This document shows positions 27,040 to 36,028 of a DNA stretch of 64,000 nucleotides, one piece after another. The stretch comes from Oceanihabitans iliipiscarium (lineage in GTDB: Bacteria > Bacteroidota > Bacteroidia > Flavobacteriales > Flavobacteriaceae). Each line of letters opens with the position of its first letter. Position 1 is the stretch's first letter. The notes under the pieces were generated by a model, which saw only the letters and a list, made by a program, of their open reading frames with translations, was not told the origin of the DNA and did no database searches. A program made the translations under genes and the position numbers. Location of the stretch: positions 186,001 through 250,000 of the forward strand of contig NZ_JBHUOV010000002.1 in assembly GCF_042686125.1 (NCBI RefSeq), written 5' to 3'.

Positions 27040-28002
27040 ATGAAAGTATTAGCAAATGATGGTATTTCGCAAAGCGGAATAAACGCCTTACAAGAAGCTG
27101 GTTTTGAAGTCTTAACTACAACCGTAGCACAAGAACAACTTATAAATTATATAAACTCAAATAACATTGGCACTTTACTCGTTAGAAGCGCTACCACTGT
27201 GCGAAAAGATCTTATTGATGCTTGTCCAAGCTTAAAAGTCATTGGTCGTGGCGGAGTTGGTATGGACAACATTGATGTGGAGTACGCAAGAAGCAAAGGT
27301 ATTCATGTTATAAACACACCTGCAGCTTCATCGCAATCTGTTGCAGAATTAGTTTTTGCACATCTTTTTGGAGGTGTTCGTTTTTTACACGACTCAAACA
27401 GAAATATGCCTTTAGATGGTGACACAAAATTTAAAGCTTTAAAAAAGAATTACGCCAATGGTGTTGAATTAAGAGGAAAAACGCTTGGTATTATTGGGTT
27501 TGGTCGCATTGGACGTGAAGTGGCTAAAATCGCTTTAGGTGTTGGTATGAAAGTTATTGCAAGTGATAAATTTGTGGGTAAAGCAGATATTAAAGTTGAG
27601 TTTTATAACGGACAATTTATTAATGTAGAAATTGAAACTGAACCAATGAAGGATGTATTAAAGCATTCAGACTTTGTTTCTTTACATGTTCCTGCTCAAA
27701 AAGAACATATCATTACAAAAAAACACTTTGATCTTATGAAGGATGGTGTTGGTATTGTAAATGCAGCTCGTGGTGGAATTATAGATGAAGTGGCTTTAAT
27801 TGAAGCTTTAGAATCTGGTAAAGTGGCATTTGCTGGTTTAGATACTTTTGAAAATGAACCTACTCCTGCGATACAAGTTTTAATGAATGGTCGCGTTTCT
27901 TTAACGCCTCATATTGGAGCTGCTACTAACGAAGCCCAAGACAGAATTGGTACAGAACTTGCTTCTCAAATAAAAAGTTTACTTCTTACCGATAAAAATT
28001 AA
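27040..28002 (+). CDS. serA: D-3-phosphoglycerate dehydrogenase (short form)
   Basis: A 320-residue D-2-hydroxyacid dehydrogenase. NAD-binding GFGRIGREVAKIA lies near residue 156; the catalytic Arg and Glu are in NAARGGIIDE and FENEP and the His is in LTPHIGAAT. The length shows it lacks the C-terminal ACT domain used for serine feedback in longer SerA proteins. Position right after serC supports phosphoglycerate as the substrate. A terminator at 28039-28070 ends the operon. Confidence 0.92.
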   Translation: MKVLANDGISQSGINALQEAGFEVLTTTVAQEQLINYINSNNIGTLLVRSATTVRKDLIDACPSLKVIGRGGVGMDNIDVEYARSKGIHVINTPAASSQSVAELVFAHLFGGVRFLHDSNRNMPLDGDTKFKALKKNYANGVELRGKTLGIIGFGRIGREVAKIALGVGMKVIASDKFVGKADIKVEFYNGQFINVEIETEPMKDVLKHSDFVSLHVPAQKEHIITKKHFDLMKDGVGIVNAARGGIIDEVALIEALESGKVAFAGLDTFENEPTPAIQVLMNGRVSLTPHIGAATNEAQDRIGTELASQIKSLLLTDKN

Positions 28003-28038
28003 CCGTTTATAGATAGTTTTTATCGTAAAAAAAATATT

Positions 28039-28070
28039 AAAGTCTTAACAAAAACGTTAAGGCTTTTTTT
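28039..28070 (+). terminator. Terminator of serC-serA
   Basis: 11-base stem AAAGTCTTAAC / GTTAAGGCTTT with one T-G pair, six-base loop and a T7 run. Confidence 0.85.
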
Positions 28071-28132
28071 ATGTAAATTGTAATACATCTTTTAAAATTA
28101 AAAGGTGAATATTAATTAAAAAAATAAAACAA

Positions 28133-28771
28133 ATGTCAGGAATTTTAGACTTATTAAACAGCGACTTAGGTAAAACCATTATTAACGGGGTCTCTGGATC
28201 AACTGGAACAGACCAAAATAAAACAAGCAGCGTCTTAACAATGGCTTTGCCTGTACTTATGAAGGCCATGGAACGTAACGCTTCTACGCCTCAAGGCGCG
28301 GAAGGTTTAATGGGAGCACTTGCTAATAAACACGATGGAAGCATCTTAGATAACCTTGGTGGTTTATTTAGTGGTGGAGTGAATGAAGAGGTAACAAACG
28401 ATGGTGAAAAAATATTAGGTCATGTTTTAGGTAATAGAAAACAAGGCGTTGAGAAAATCATTGGTGAAAAATCTGGATTAGATTCAGGTTCAGTTGGTAA
28501 CATCTTAAAAGTTGCTGCACCAATTTTAATGGGTGTATTAGGCAAACAAGCTAAACAAAACAATGTAAGCTCATCAAACGATTTAAGTGGTTTACTTGGC
28601 GGTTTACTTGGTGGTAACGCTGCAAAAGAAGAACAAAGTTTCCTTGAAAAAATATTAGATGCAGATGGAGATGGTAGTGTAATTGACGATGTTGCTGGTA
28701 TGGTTTTAGGAAATGCTAGTAAAAAAGGTGGCCTTGGAGGTTTACTTGGCGGACTTTTTGGAGGGAAGTAA
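28133..28771 (+). CDS. DUF937-domain protein
   Basis: A 212-residue cytoplasmic protein of the DUF937 family, Gly/Leu-rich. Two related halves are visible (residues 1-90 and 95-212) with repeated segments of the type GLLGGLLGGN and a calcium-loop-like DADGDGSVIDDV (residues about 177-188). DUF937 proteins resemble YidB and have no established function. It stands alone between two terminators, immediately after serine synthesis. Confidence 0.85.
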   Translation: MSGILDLLNSDLGKTIINGVSGSTGTDQNKTSSVLTMALPVLMKAMERNASTPQGAEGLMGALANKHDGSILDNLGGLFSGGVNEEVTNDGEKILGHVLGNRKQGVEKIIGEKSGLDSGSVGNILKVAAPILMGVLGKQAKQNNVSSSNDLSGLLGGLLGGNAAKEEQSFLEKILDADGDGSVIDDVAGMVLGNASKKGGLGGLLGGLFGGK

Positions 28772-28790
28772 TACTCTTCAATATTTTAAC

Positions 28791-28820
28791 AAAAAAGCCA
28801 AACTCATGTTTGGCTTTTTT
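28791..28820 (+). terminator. Terminator of the DUF937 gene
   Basis: Perfect 13-base stem AAAAAAGCCAAAC / GTTTGGCTTTTTT with a TCAT loop. Confidence 0.9.
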
Positions 28821-28845
28821 TGTATTTTTAAAATAAACATTTCTC

Positions 28846-29277
28846 ATGAAATCTGTATTCTATTCATTATTAGTAGGCTTATTATTAATTGCTTGTAATA
28901 CATCCAAAAATAAATCAACAACAGAAACATCTCATGCCATACAAAAGAATGACACCGTTCGTATTTCAAATAATGATTTAGAATATGATATAATTATCAT
29001 CGAACCTGGTTTCAGTACTTGGCTCGCTTCTAGAGCAAAACCTGTAGGCTTTCATTCGCAAAACTATTTAGAAAACAAAAACATACAATATGTCACAGCT
29101 TGGAACGCAAGAGCGATTAACTCTATGCAATACGACCCAAATTTATATGACATGCAAATCAACTATCAACAAGGTGTAGATTATGGCTATGATGTGAATT
29201 ACAAACTATACAACTACTTTATTTATTTTCAAATAAAATATAAGCAACAATTAGCAGGAATTGTTCCTAAATTGTAG
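28846..29277 (+). CDS. DUF6146-type lipoprotein
   Basis: 143 residues with a lipoprotein signal (MKSVFYSLLVGLLLIAC, Cys17) and a conserved domain of the DUF6146 kind, recognised by the IIEPGFSTWLASRAKP and YVTAWNARA segments and the aromatic-rich C-terminus. Function unknown; likely periplasm-facing. It is followed closely by the DUF6787 gene, with a possible internal promoter between them. Confidence 0.78.
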   Translation: MKSVFYSLLVGLLLIACNTSKNKSTTETSHAIQKNDTVRISNNDLEYDIIIIEPGFSTWLASRAKPVGFHSQNYLENKNIQYVTAWNARAINSMQYDPNLYDMQINYQQGVDYGYDVNYKLYNYFIYFQIKYKQQLAGIVPKL

Positions 29278-29288
29278 AAGTTATTTTT

Positions 29289-29296
29289 TACTTTTG
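29289..29296 (+). promoter_or_regulatory. Candidate -7 box (TACTTTTG)
   Basis: Matches TAnnTTTG, 12 bases before the ATG of the DUF6787 gene. TTG triplets upstream are at 14 or 25 bases, neither ideal. Confidence 0.4.
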
Positions 29297-29307
29297 CAAT
29301 ATATTTT

Positions 29308-29610
29308 ATGGAAAAACTAAAACAACGTTGGGGAATAAATTCTAATTGGCAAGTAGCTGTCATATTAATTGTGTTCTCAATTACAGGCACAACAGCGTCT
29401 TTTATAGGAAAGCCAATTTTAGCTTTATTAAATATTACTCCAGAAACTTTTAATAGTTTTATTTATTGGACACTCCGAATTATAATTTTATTTGTGATGT
29501 ACCAGTTTTTATTAGTATTCTTCGGATGGCTCTTTGGTCAATTTGATTTTTTCTGGAATTTCGTAAAAAAGATGTTAACACGAATGGGTTTTAAGCAATT
29601 TGCTAATTAA
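29308..29610 (+). CDS. DUF6787-type small membrane protein
   Basis: 100 residues starting MEKLKQRWGINSNWQ, the mark of the DUF6787 family, with two membrane helices (about residues 17-36 and 48-72). In databases it is sometimes called prolipoprotein diacylglyceryl transferase, but the catalytic Lgt motifs are absent. The stop TAA overlaps the next ATG by one base (TAATG), so translation of the next gene is coupled. Confidence 0.75.
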   Translation: MEKLKQRWGINSNWQVAVILIVFSITGTTASFIGKPILALLNITPETFNSFIYWTLRIIILFVMYQFLLVFFGWLFGQFDFFWNFVKKMLTRMGFKQFAN

Positions 29611-29942
29611 TGAATAAAGCGAAATCACATATTAATTTTAAAATACTATCGGTAGTATTAGTGATTTCATTAATAACTCCTACTCTAGTTAAATTTGCAC
29701 ACGTTTTTGAAAACCATAAACATGAAGTTTGTATAAGTAAGCAACAGGCACACTTACATACTTTAGACTTAGATTGTGAGTTTTATAAATTTAAAGTCAA
29801 TAATGCATTTACTTTCAAAGCTCAAACTTTTAATTTACTTTCCATAGAGAACAATCATAAAGTGTTTAGTTCTCAGTATGAATTTATTTCTGACTATCAA
29901 CGCTTATCCTTTTCCTTAAGAGGACCTCCACAATTAGTTTAA
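29610..29942 (+). CDS. Small secreted or anchored protein upstream of a TonB receptor
   Basis: 110 residues: one N-terminal hydrophobic segment (residues 11-28, signal peptide or anchor), then a short His/Cys-containing part (HVFENHKHEVC, HLHTLDLDCEF) that could bind metal, and a C-terminal stretch with SLRGPPQLV. Such small proteins often precede putative metal-related TonB receptors in Flavobacteriaceae (recalled, not searched). It sits 57 bases before the receptor gene. Role in metal capture is inference. Confidence 0.65.
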   Translation: MNKAKSHINFKILSVVLVISLITPTLVKFAHVFENHKHEVCISKQQAHLHTLDLDCEFYKFKVNNAFTFKAQTFNLLSIENNHKVFSSQYEFISDYQRLSFSLRGPPQLV

Positions 29943-29999
29943 TGACATCGTAAAGCTGATTTATCAGCAATTATACATCTTAAATTAAACTAAAATAAA

Positions 30000-32273
30000 A
30001 TGAAATTATTTTTAAACCTATTGCTATTCCTAGCAGTAACATCTATATATTCACAAAACAGCCTTTCTGGATCTGTATTCAATAGTGAAACAAATGAAAG
30101 CATTGCTTTTGCCAACATCTATTTTCCACAATTAGAAAAAGGAACCACAACCAATGAAGTTGGTGTATTTAGCATCCATAATTTGCCCACTGGCAACTAC
30201 AATATTCTGGTATCTATTATTGGTTTTGAAACCTATTCGCAAACCATACAAATTCCGTATCAAGAAGATTTAAAAATTGCTTTGCTTCCTTCAGCAATAG
30301 AAATAGAAGAAGTCATTGTTTCAACACCGTTTCACAAACTACAAAGTGAAAATGTCATGAAGGTTGAGCAACGCAAAGCCTCTGATTTAAAATCAAAAGG
30401 TGCTATTAACCTAGCTGAAGGTATTACCAACATTCCTGGTGTTGATGGCGTATCTACAGGTATAAGCATTGCTAAGCCCGTTATTAGAGGCTTAAGCTCT
30501 AATCGCGTACTAGTGTACACACAAGGAATCCGTTTAGAAAACCAACAATTTGGTAGCGAACATGGGTTAGGCATAAATGATGCTGGTATCGAAAGTGTCG
30601 AAGTTATAAAAGGACCTGCTTCACTTCTTTATGGTAGCGATGCTATTGGCGGTGTTTTATATTTAAATCCAGAACGTTTTGCTCATGAAAATGAAAGTGA
30701 GACTAACCTTAATTTTCAATATTTTACAAACACTGAAGGCTTAAATACCAATTTGGGGTATAAAAGTTCTGGTGAAAAATTTAAGTTCTTAATTAGAGGG
30801 AGTTTTACAGAACATGCAGATTATAAAACTGAAGATTACAGAGTCACTAACACACGCTTTAACGAAAAAGATCTAAAAGCAGCTTTAGGCTATCAAGATG
30901 TGAATTTTAAAACAGAATTACGTTACAATTTAAATGCATCAAAACTTGGTATTCCTGAAGAAATAGGAATTCAAAACCTAAACAAATCGCCTTTATTACC
31001 TTATCAAGGCATAACAAATCATATTTTTAGCTCAAAATCTACATTGTTTTTTGAAAACTCACGTTTAGACTTGAACCTTGGTTATACCTACAATGATAGA
31101 AAAGAATTTGAAGAAGAACACCACCATGATGATGATGAAGATCATGATGATGATGATGATGATGAACATGATGATGATGAACATGATGATGATGAACATG
31201 ATGATGAAGAACACCATGATGAGATCTTACATCCTGCTTTACATATGAAGTTAAAAACTTTTAACTATGATGCTAAATATCATTTACCCAAATTCGGAAA
31301 GTTTGAAACTATAGTGGGTGTACAAGGGATGCACCAAATCAATACAAATTATGGTGAAGAAGTGCTAATTCCTGATGCTACCACCAATGATTTTGGTGTT
31401 TTAGCTACATCTCATATTCATTTTGAAAAAGCTGATATACAATTAGGGGCAAGATTTGATACTAGAAATATAAAAGTCGTTAATAGTATCGATAAAAGCT
31501 TTACAAGTTTTAATGGTGCTTTAGGCGTTAAAACAAATCTATCGAAAAATGTGGTAGCTAGATTAAATTTAGCTTCAGGTTTTAGAGCTCCCAACCTAGC
31601 AGAACTGACATCTTACGGTTCTCATGAAGGGACTAACCGTTTTGAAATTGGAAATGAGAACTTAAATAATGAGCAAAACCTCCAAATTGATTTAGCTTTA
31701 GAGTATAAAACTGACCATTTAGAGATTTTTGCTAACGGATTTTACAACATAATTAAAAATTACATCTTTTTGTCTCCTAATGGAGATTTGATAAATGATG
31801 ATCCTGTGTTTTTATACCTTCAAGACGACGCAAAACTATATGGAGGAGAAGTTGGTCTTCATATTCATCCTCATCCTTTAGATTGGTTACATATTGAAAG
31901 TAGCTTTGAAACTGTTACAGGAAAACTAAATAATGATGATTATTTACCTTTAATTCCTGCAAACAAGTTGAATAATACATTACGTGTAGAATATAATTTA
32001 AAACCATTAAATAAAGGAAATGCTTTTGTGACTTTAAGCTCTGCTTTTGCCCAAAAGAATACAAGTGTTTTTGAAACAGAAACTTCTGGATACAACTTGC
32101 TAAGCGCTGGATTTGGAGGTGAAATAAACGTATTTAAAAGTGTATTACAAATACAAATTACTGGTACTAACTTAACTAATAAAAAATACGTAAATCATTT
32201 ATCGCGTTTAAAACCAGATGGCATTTATAATATAGGAAGAAACTTTAGTTTCTCTTTAAGTTACACGTTATAA
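30000..32273 (+). CDS. TonB-dependent receptor with His/Asp-rich loop (putative metal receptor)
   Basis: A 757-residue outer-membrane receptor. Signal peptide (residues 1-18), a CarboxypepD-like N-terminal domain (about 20-100), TonB plug (about 110-220 with VIRGLSSNRVLVYTQG and VEVIKGPASLLYGSDAIGG) and a 22-strand-type barrel ending in the aromatic FSFSLSYTL. One loop at residues about 370-410 is almost only His, Asp and Glu and should bind divalent metal ions such as zinc, copper or manganese at the surface. The length and plug-only architecture differ from SusC-type receptors. It ends the four-gene unit starting at 28846 and has its own terminator. Confidence 0.9.
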   Translation: MKLFLNLLLFLAVTSIYSQNSLSGSVFNSETNESIAFANIYFPQLEKGTTTNEVGVFSIHNLPTGNYNILVSIIGFETYSQTIQIPYQEDLKIALLPSAIEIEEVIVSTPFHKLQSENVMKVEQRKASDLKSKGAINLAEGITNIPGVDGVSTGISIAKPVIRGLSSNRVLVYTQGIRLENQQFGSEHGLGINDAGIESVEVIKGPASLLYGSDAIGGVLYLNPERFAHENESETNLNFQYFTNTEGLNTNLGYKSSGEKFKFLIRGSFTEHADYKTEDYRVTNTRFNEKDLKAALGYQDVNFKTELRYNLNASKLGIPEEIGIQNLNKSPLLPYQGITNHIFSSKSTLFFENSRLDLNLGYTYNDRKEFEEEHHHDDDEDHDDDDDDEHDDDEHDDDEHDDEEHHDEILHPALHMKLKTFNYDAKYHLPKFGKFETIVGVQGMHQINTNYGEEVLIPDATTNDFGVLATSHIHFEKADIQLGARFDTRNIKVVNSIDKSFTSFNGALGVKTNLSKNVVARLNLASGFRAPNLAELTSYGSHEGTNRFEIGNENLNNEQNLQIDLALEYKTDHLEIFANGFYNIIKNYIFLSPNGDLINDDPVFLYLQDDAKLYGGEVGLHIHPHPLDWLHIESSFETVTGKLNNDDYLPLIPANKLNNTLRVEYNLKPLNKGNAFVTLSSAFAQKNTSVFETETSGYNLLSAGFGGEINVFKSVLQIQITGTNLTNKKYVNHLSRLKPDGIYNIGRNFSFSLSYTL
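31126..31225 (+). repeat. In-frame GAT/CAT-rich microsatellite in the receptor loop
   Basis: Tandem GATGAT units broken by GAACAT, encoding runs of Asp with Glu-His. Such a tract can change length by slippage in steps of three bases and thus vary the surface loop without breaking the frame. Confidence 0.85.
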
Positions 32274-32286
32274 GAAACCAATATTT

Positions 32287-32318
32287 ACCCTCCTCCTAAG
32301 TGTAAGAGGAGGGTTTTT
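32287..32318 (+). terminator. Terminator of the TonB receptor gene
   Basis: Nine-base GC-containing stem ACCCTCCTC / GAGGAGGGT with a ten-base loop and T run. Confidence 0.88.
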
Positions 32319-32346
32319 AAAATGCCTAGCATGAAATAAAAGGACG

Positions 32347-32634
32347 CTATTCGGCATCGACTTCTATTATAGTATCCTCAGGTTTTGTCTTTTTAATCAC
32401 ATTAGTATAAAACCACATAATAGTAAATGTTGGTATAAAGTCTAAACCTGGGATTATTTCTTCAATAAAAGTGAATATTCCAGCATATTTACCCATTTCA
32501 CCTTTATATAATCTTGTCATAATATAACCCGAAAGTGGAGCCCAAACTAAATCGATAAAAGGAATCAGCCCAATTATATCTAACACGATACTTAAAGCTA
32601 GTAATTTGTATTTATTTTTAATCTGTAAATTCAT
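32347..32634 (-). CDS. Small membrane protein, unknown
   Basis: About 95 residues with two to three hydrophobic segments (LLALSIVLDIIGLIPFIDLVW and IPGLDFIPTFTIMWFYTNV, quoted in parts) and an acidic end. I start at the ATG at 32634 because the longer frame to 32676 would run through the folE terminator at 32654-32679. No family recognised; helical hairpin proteins of this kind with IPFIDLVWAP motifs are found in Bacteroidota. Function unknown. Confidence 0.6.
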   Translation of the reverse strand: MNLQIKNKYKLLALSIVLDIIGLIPFIDLVWAPLSGYIMTRLYKGEMGKYAGIFTFIEEIIPGLDFIPTFTIMWFYTNVIKKTKPEDTIIEVDAE

Positions 32635-32653
32635 TATAATTCTATAAACAAAA

Positions 32654-32679
32654 AAAGTGCCAAGTTTAACTGACACTTT
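32654..32679 (-). terminator. Terminator of folE
   Basis: Nine-base stem AAAGTGTCA / TGGCACTTT (one G-T pair) on the minus strand followed by T7, 31 bases past the folE stop. Confidence 0.8.
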
Positions 32680-32709
32680 ATAAGTCTAAATACTTCGCTA
32701 TCTGTTACA

Positions 32710-33306
32710 TTAAGAGAGCTTTTCGCTGATAAGTTTTAAAAACTCATTTCTGGTTTCTATTTTTTCAAATTGACCTCTAAACCCTGAAGTTGTGGTTACT
32801 GAGTTTTGCTTTTGAACTCCACGCATCATCATACACATATGTGAAGCTTCAATAACTACTGCAACGCCTTGTGGTTTTAAAGTATCATTAATACAGTCTA
32901 AAATTTGATGGGTTAATCGCTCTTGGACTTGTAATCGTCTTGCAAAAATATCGACAATTCGGGGCAATTTACTCAGTCCTACAATATGACCATTTGGTAT
33001 ATAAGCTATATGTGCTTTTCCAAAAAATGGCAAAATATGATGCTCGCATAATGAATACAATTCAATATCTTTAACAATAACCATATCGTTATAAGACTCT
33101 TTAAACATAGCACTTTTAAGCACTTTGGCTGCATCTTGATTATACCCTTGTGTTAAAAACTGCATAGCTTTTGCAGCGCGTTCTGGTGTTTTAATTAAAC
33201 CATCTCGTGATGTGTCTTCTCCTAAGTCTTTAATAATATTTTTAAATTGAGAAGTGATTTCTTCCGTAGCTTCAATGTTATACTCTTCAAACTGTTTATA
33301 TGGCAT
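32710..33306 (-). CDS. folE: GTP cyclohydrolase I
   Basis: A 198-residue FolE, opening the tetrahydrofolate (or pterin) pathway by converting GTP to dihydroneopterin triphosphate. Zinc ligands are the Cys and His of YSLCEHHILPFFG and the later Cys of SHMCMMMRGVQKQ; GHIVGLSKLPRIV is the conserved core. It is transcribed alone and is followed by a terminator. Confidence 0.95.
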   Translation of the reverse strand: MPYKQFEEYNIEATEEITSQFKNIIKDLGEDTSRDGLIKTPERAAKAMQFLTQGYNQDAAKVLKSAMFKESYNDMVIVKDIELYSLCEHHILPFFGKAHIAYIPNGHIVGLSKLPRIVDIFARRLQVQERLTHQILDCINDTLKPQGVAVVIEASHMCMMMRGVQKQNSVTTTSGFRGQFEKIETRNEFLKLISEKLS

Positions 33307-33519
33307 CCTTTATTAATTATATTTTTATAAAAATACACAAAAAATAAGAAGTCGAAAAAATCGCTAAACCTTACAACAACATTAACATTTTCATTTTTTT
33401 TTAACTTTTGTTTATGAAAAAAAACGAACATACCGTTTTAAATTTGAATGGATTACTGTAACAGTTTCATTTTTTTATTGTCTTTAATCTATCAATCAAA
33501 AGCTAAACACTAAACTAAA

Positions 33520-35976
33520 ATGTATCGTTACTTAATCATCTTATGTGCACTAATAACTGCTATTCCTCTTAGTGCACAAGAAAAAAAATCAATGAACATC
33601 GTAAAAACTAACACTGCACCAAAAATTGATGCTGTATTAGATGATGAAGCTTGGCAAACTGCAGAAATTGCTACAGACTTCATTCAATTTAGACCAGAAA
33701 TGGGTGTCACTCTTAAAGATCACCAAAAAACATTGGTTAAAATGACCTATGATGATGATGCTATTTATGTTGCTGCATATTTAAAAGATAAACCTGAAGA
33801 TATACAAAAGCAGCTCACTAGTCGCGATAATTTTGGTAATTCAGATTTTTTTGGAGTGATTTTAAATCCAAATAATGATGCACAAAACGATACCGAATTT
33901 TTTGTTTTTAGTAGCGGAACTCAAGCAGATGCTGTTGCAACTCCTAGTAATGGCGAAGACTTTGGATGGAGTGCCGTTTGGGATAGTGCCGTAAAAATTG
34001 TTGATGATGGTTGGATTGTTGAAATGAAAATTCCTTATAGAGCACTACGCTTTTCTAATGAAGCAATACAAACTTGGGGAATTCAATTTCACAGACGATT
34101 TAGGTTAGACAATTCACAATATACTTGGAATGCTGTTGATAGATCCAAGGGAAATATTGGTCTTTATCATGGTGAGGTTACTGGTATTGCCAATATTAAA
34201 CCTCCTACTCGACTTAGTTTTTATCCATTTGTTTCAGGAATTATAACCGATTATGATGGAGATACAGAAACCGATTTAAAGTTAGGATTAGACCTGAAAT
34301 ATGGTGTTACAGAGAATTTCACTTTAGACGCAACTTTAATCCCTGATTTTAGTCAAGCAGCTTTTGATAATAGAACACTAAATCTTGGCCCTTTTGAGCA
34401 AACTTTTGGTGAACAACGCCAGTTTTTTAAAGAAGGTGTCGATTTATTTAATAAAGGTAATTTATTCTTTTCACGACGTGTTGGTAATCGCCCAAGTGGA
34501 AATGTTGAATTGGGAACTGATGAAGAGATAGATGATTTTCCTGATGAAGTTAAAGTATTAAATGCACTTAAACTTTCTGGAAGAACTAAAAGCGGTTTAG
34601 GTATTGGTGTGTTTAACGCCATTACTGAAAAAACTAAAGCTAGAGTAAAAAACACAGTCACAGGTGATACTCGTGAAGAAGTCGTTGAACCTCTATCTAA
34701 TTACAATATTATAGTTGTAGATCAGCAATTTAATGGCAATTCTTCAGTGAGTTTGATTAACACGAATGTGACAAGAGATGGTCATTTTAGAGACAGTAAT
34801 GTTACTGGTTTATTAGCCGATATTTCTAATAAAAGAAACACTTATAACATTCAAGGTCAAATTAAAATGAGTAATGTAAGTCTACCTGAAAAAGACAACT
34901 TAGAAACAGGTTTAAGTACCTTCTTCTATATTGCTAAAACGCATGGTAAATATAGGTATAGTTTCGATTATAGCTTTGCAAATAGTAATTATGATATCAA
35001 TGATCTTGGTTTAAATAACACTAACAACTATAGCAATTTTGGCATTGATGCTTGGTATCAAATCTTTGAGCCTACCGAAAAACTAAATAATTTCTACATT
35101 GGTACTTGGGTAAATTATAGAATGCTGTATAAACCTAATACATACACAGGAGCTAATGCAGGAATTAGTTTTAATGCTCAAAATAAAAAACTCATGTGGT
35201 TTGGTGGCAACATTAATATGGAAACTGGAAAACAATACGATTATTTTGAACCACGTGATTTTGAAAACAAACGTTATTTTGTATACAAAGACATTGCTAA
35301 TATTGAAGGGTGGATTGAAACAGATAGCAACAAAACCCTTTCTGTAAATACCTTTCTTTATGGTTTTCATGCGTTTGATAAAGAAAGAGATTTAACTGGT
35401 TATGGATTCGGATTTGATCCTTCCATTCGCTTTAGTGATAAATTTAGAATTGGTTATGATTTTACACTACGAAATCATAAAGGAAGTCGTGGTTATGTCA
35501 ATAAAATTGATGAGGATATTATTTTTGGTGAACGCGATATATATTCTCTTGAAAATATCTTGTCAGGAAGCTATACCTTTAATCCATTTCATACTGTTTC
35601 ACTTGCCTTTAGAAACTTTTGGTCAACTGTAAATTATGATACCGATTTATTTGTACTTGAAGACAATGGCTCGTTAAACACTGACGATGGTTATACTACA
35701 GCTGATGTTGATGATCCTAATGTGAACTTTAACACCTGGAACTTAGATTTAAGTTATACTTGGCAAGTCGCTCCTGGAAGCTTTTTAACTGCGCTTTATA
35801 GAAATCAATTATTTAATCGCGATTCTATGTCTGAGGAAAGTTATTTTGATAGTATTGGCACTTTATTTGACCAACCTATCGAGCAAACTTTTTCGATGCG
35901 CTTGCAATACTTCATAGATTATAGTAGCATCAAAAAAATATTTAACAGAAAATCTAATCGGTCTAAAACCATTTAA
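33520..35976 (+). CDS. DUF5916 / CBM9-like outer-membrane-associated protein
   Basis: 818 residues with a signal peptide (1-19, LSAQ). Residues about 30-215 form a CBM9-like domain (PKIDAVLDDEAWQTAE at its start), and the rest is a DUF5916 domain, probably an outer-membrane beta-barrel, with many alternating aromatic strands and the QTFGEQRQFFKEGVDLFN motif. This family is common in Bacteroidota and is often listed simply as carbohydrate-binding family 9-like. No enzyme activity is visible. It may bind a glycan or peptide at the surface. Confidence 0.82.
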   Translation: MYRYLIILCALITAIPLSAQEKKSMNIVKTNTAPKIDAVLDDEAWQTAEIATDFIQFRPEMGVTLKDHQKTLVKMTYDDDAIYVAAYLKDKPEDIQKQLTSRDNFGNSDFFGVILNPNNDAQNDTEFFVFSSGTQADAVATPSNGEDFGWSAVWDSAVKIVDDGWIVEMKIPYRALRFSNEAIQTWGIQFHRRFRLDNSQYTWNAVDRSKGNIGLYHGEVTGIANIKPPTRLSFYPFVSGIITDYDGDTETDLKLGLDLKYGVTENFTLDATLIPDFSQAAFDNRTLNLGPFEQTFGEQRQFFKEGVDLFNKGNLFFSRRVGNRPSGNVELGTDEEIDDFPDEVKVLNALKLSGRTKSGLGIGVFNAITEKTKARVKNTVTGDTREEVVEPLSNYNIIVVDQQFNGNSSVSLINTNVTRDGHFRDSNVTGLLADISNKRNTYNIQGQIKMSNVSLPEKDNLETGLSTFFYIAKTHGKYRYSFDYSFANSNYDINDLGLNNTNNYSNFGIDAWYQIFEPTEKLNNFYIGTWVNYRMLYKPNTYTGANAGISFNAQNKKLMWFGGNINMETGKQYDYFEPRDFENKRYFVYKDIANIEGWIETDSNKTLSVNTFLYGFHAFDKERDLTGYGFGFDPSIRFSDKFRIGYDFTLRNHKGSRGYVNKIDEDIIFGERDIYSLENILSGSYTFNPFHTVSLAFRNFWSTVNYDTDLFVLEDNGSLNTDDGYTTADVDDPNVNFNTWNLDLSYTWQVAPGSFLTALYRNQLFNRDSMSEESYFDSIGTLFDQPIEQTFSMRLQYFIDYSSIKKIFNRKSNRSKTI

Positions 35977-36028
35977 AGTTGCTTGCTAAGGCATAAAGTG
36001 TTACTTTCATCATTTCATTAATGAACGT

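Noticed and set aside
29308..29610. Prolipoprotein diacylglyceryl transferase
   Set aside because: Only 100 residues and no Lgt motifs; database name likely a mis-annotation.
31126..31225. CRISPR-like or intergenic tandem repeat
   Set aside because: The repeat is inside the TonB receptor frame and encodes its His/Asp loop; there are no spacers.
32635..32676. Extension of the small membrane protein to 32676
   Set aside because: Those codons are part of the folE terminator.
33222..33431. 69-codon frame upstream of folE
   Set aside because: It overlaps the folE start in another frame and consists of low-complexity Phe/Lys from AT-rich DNA.
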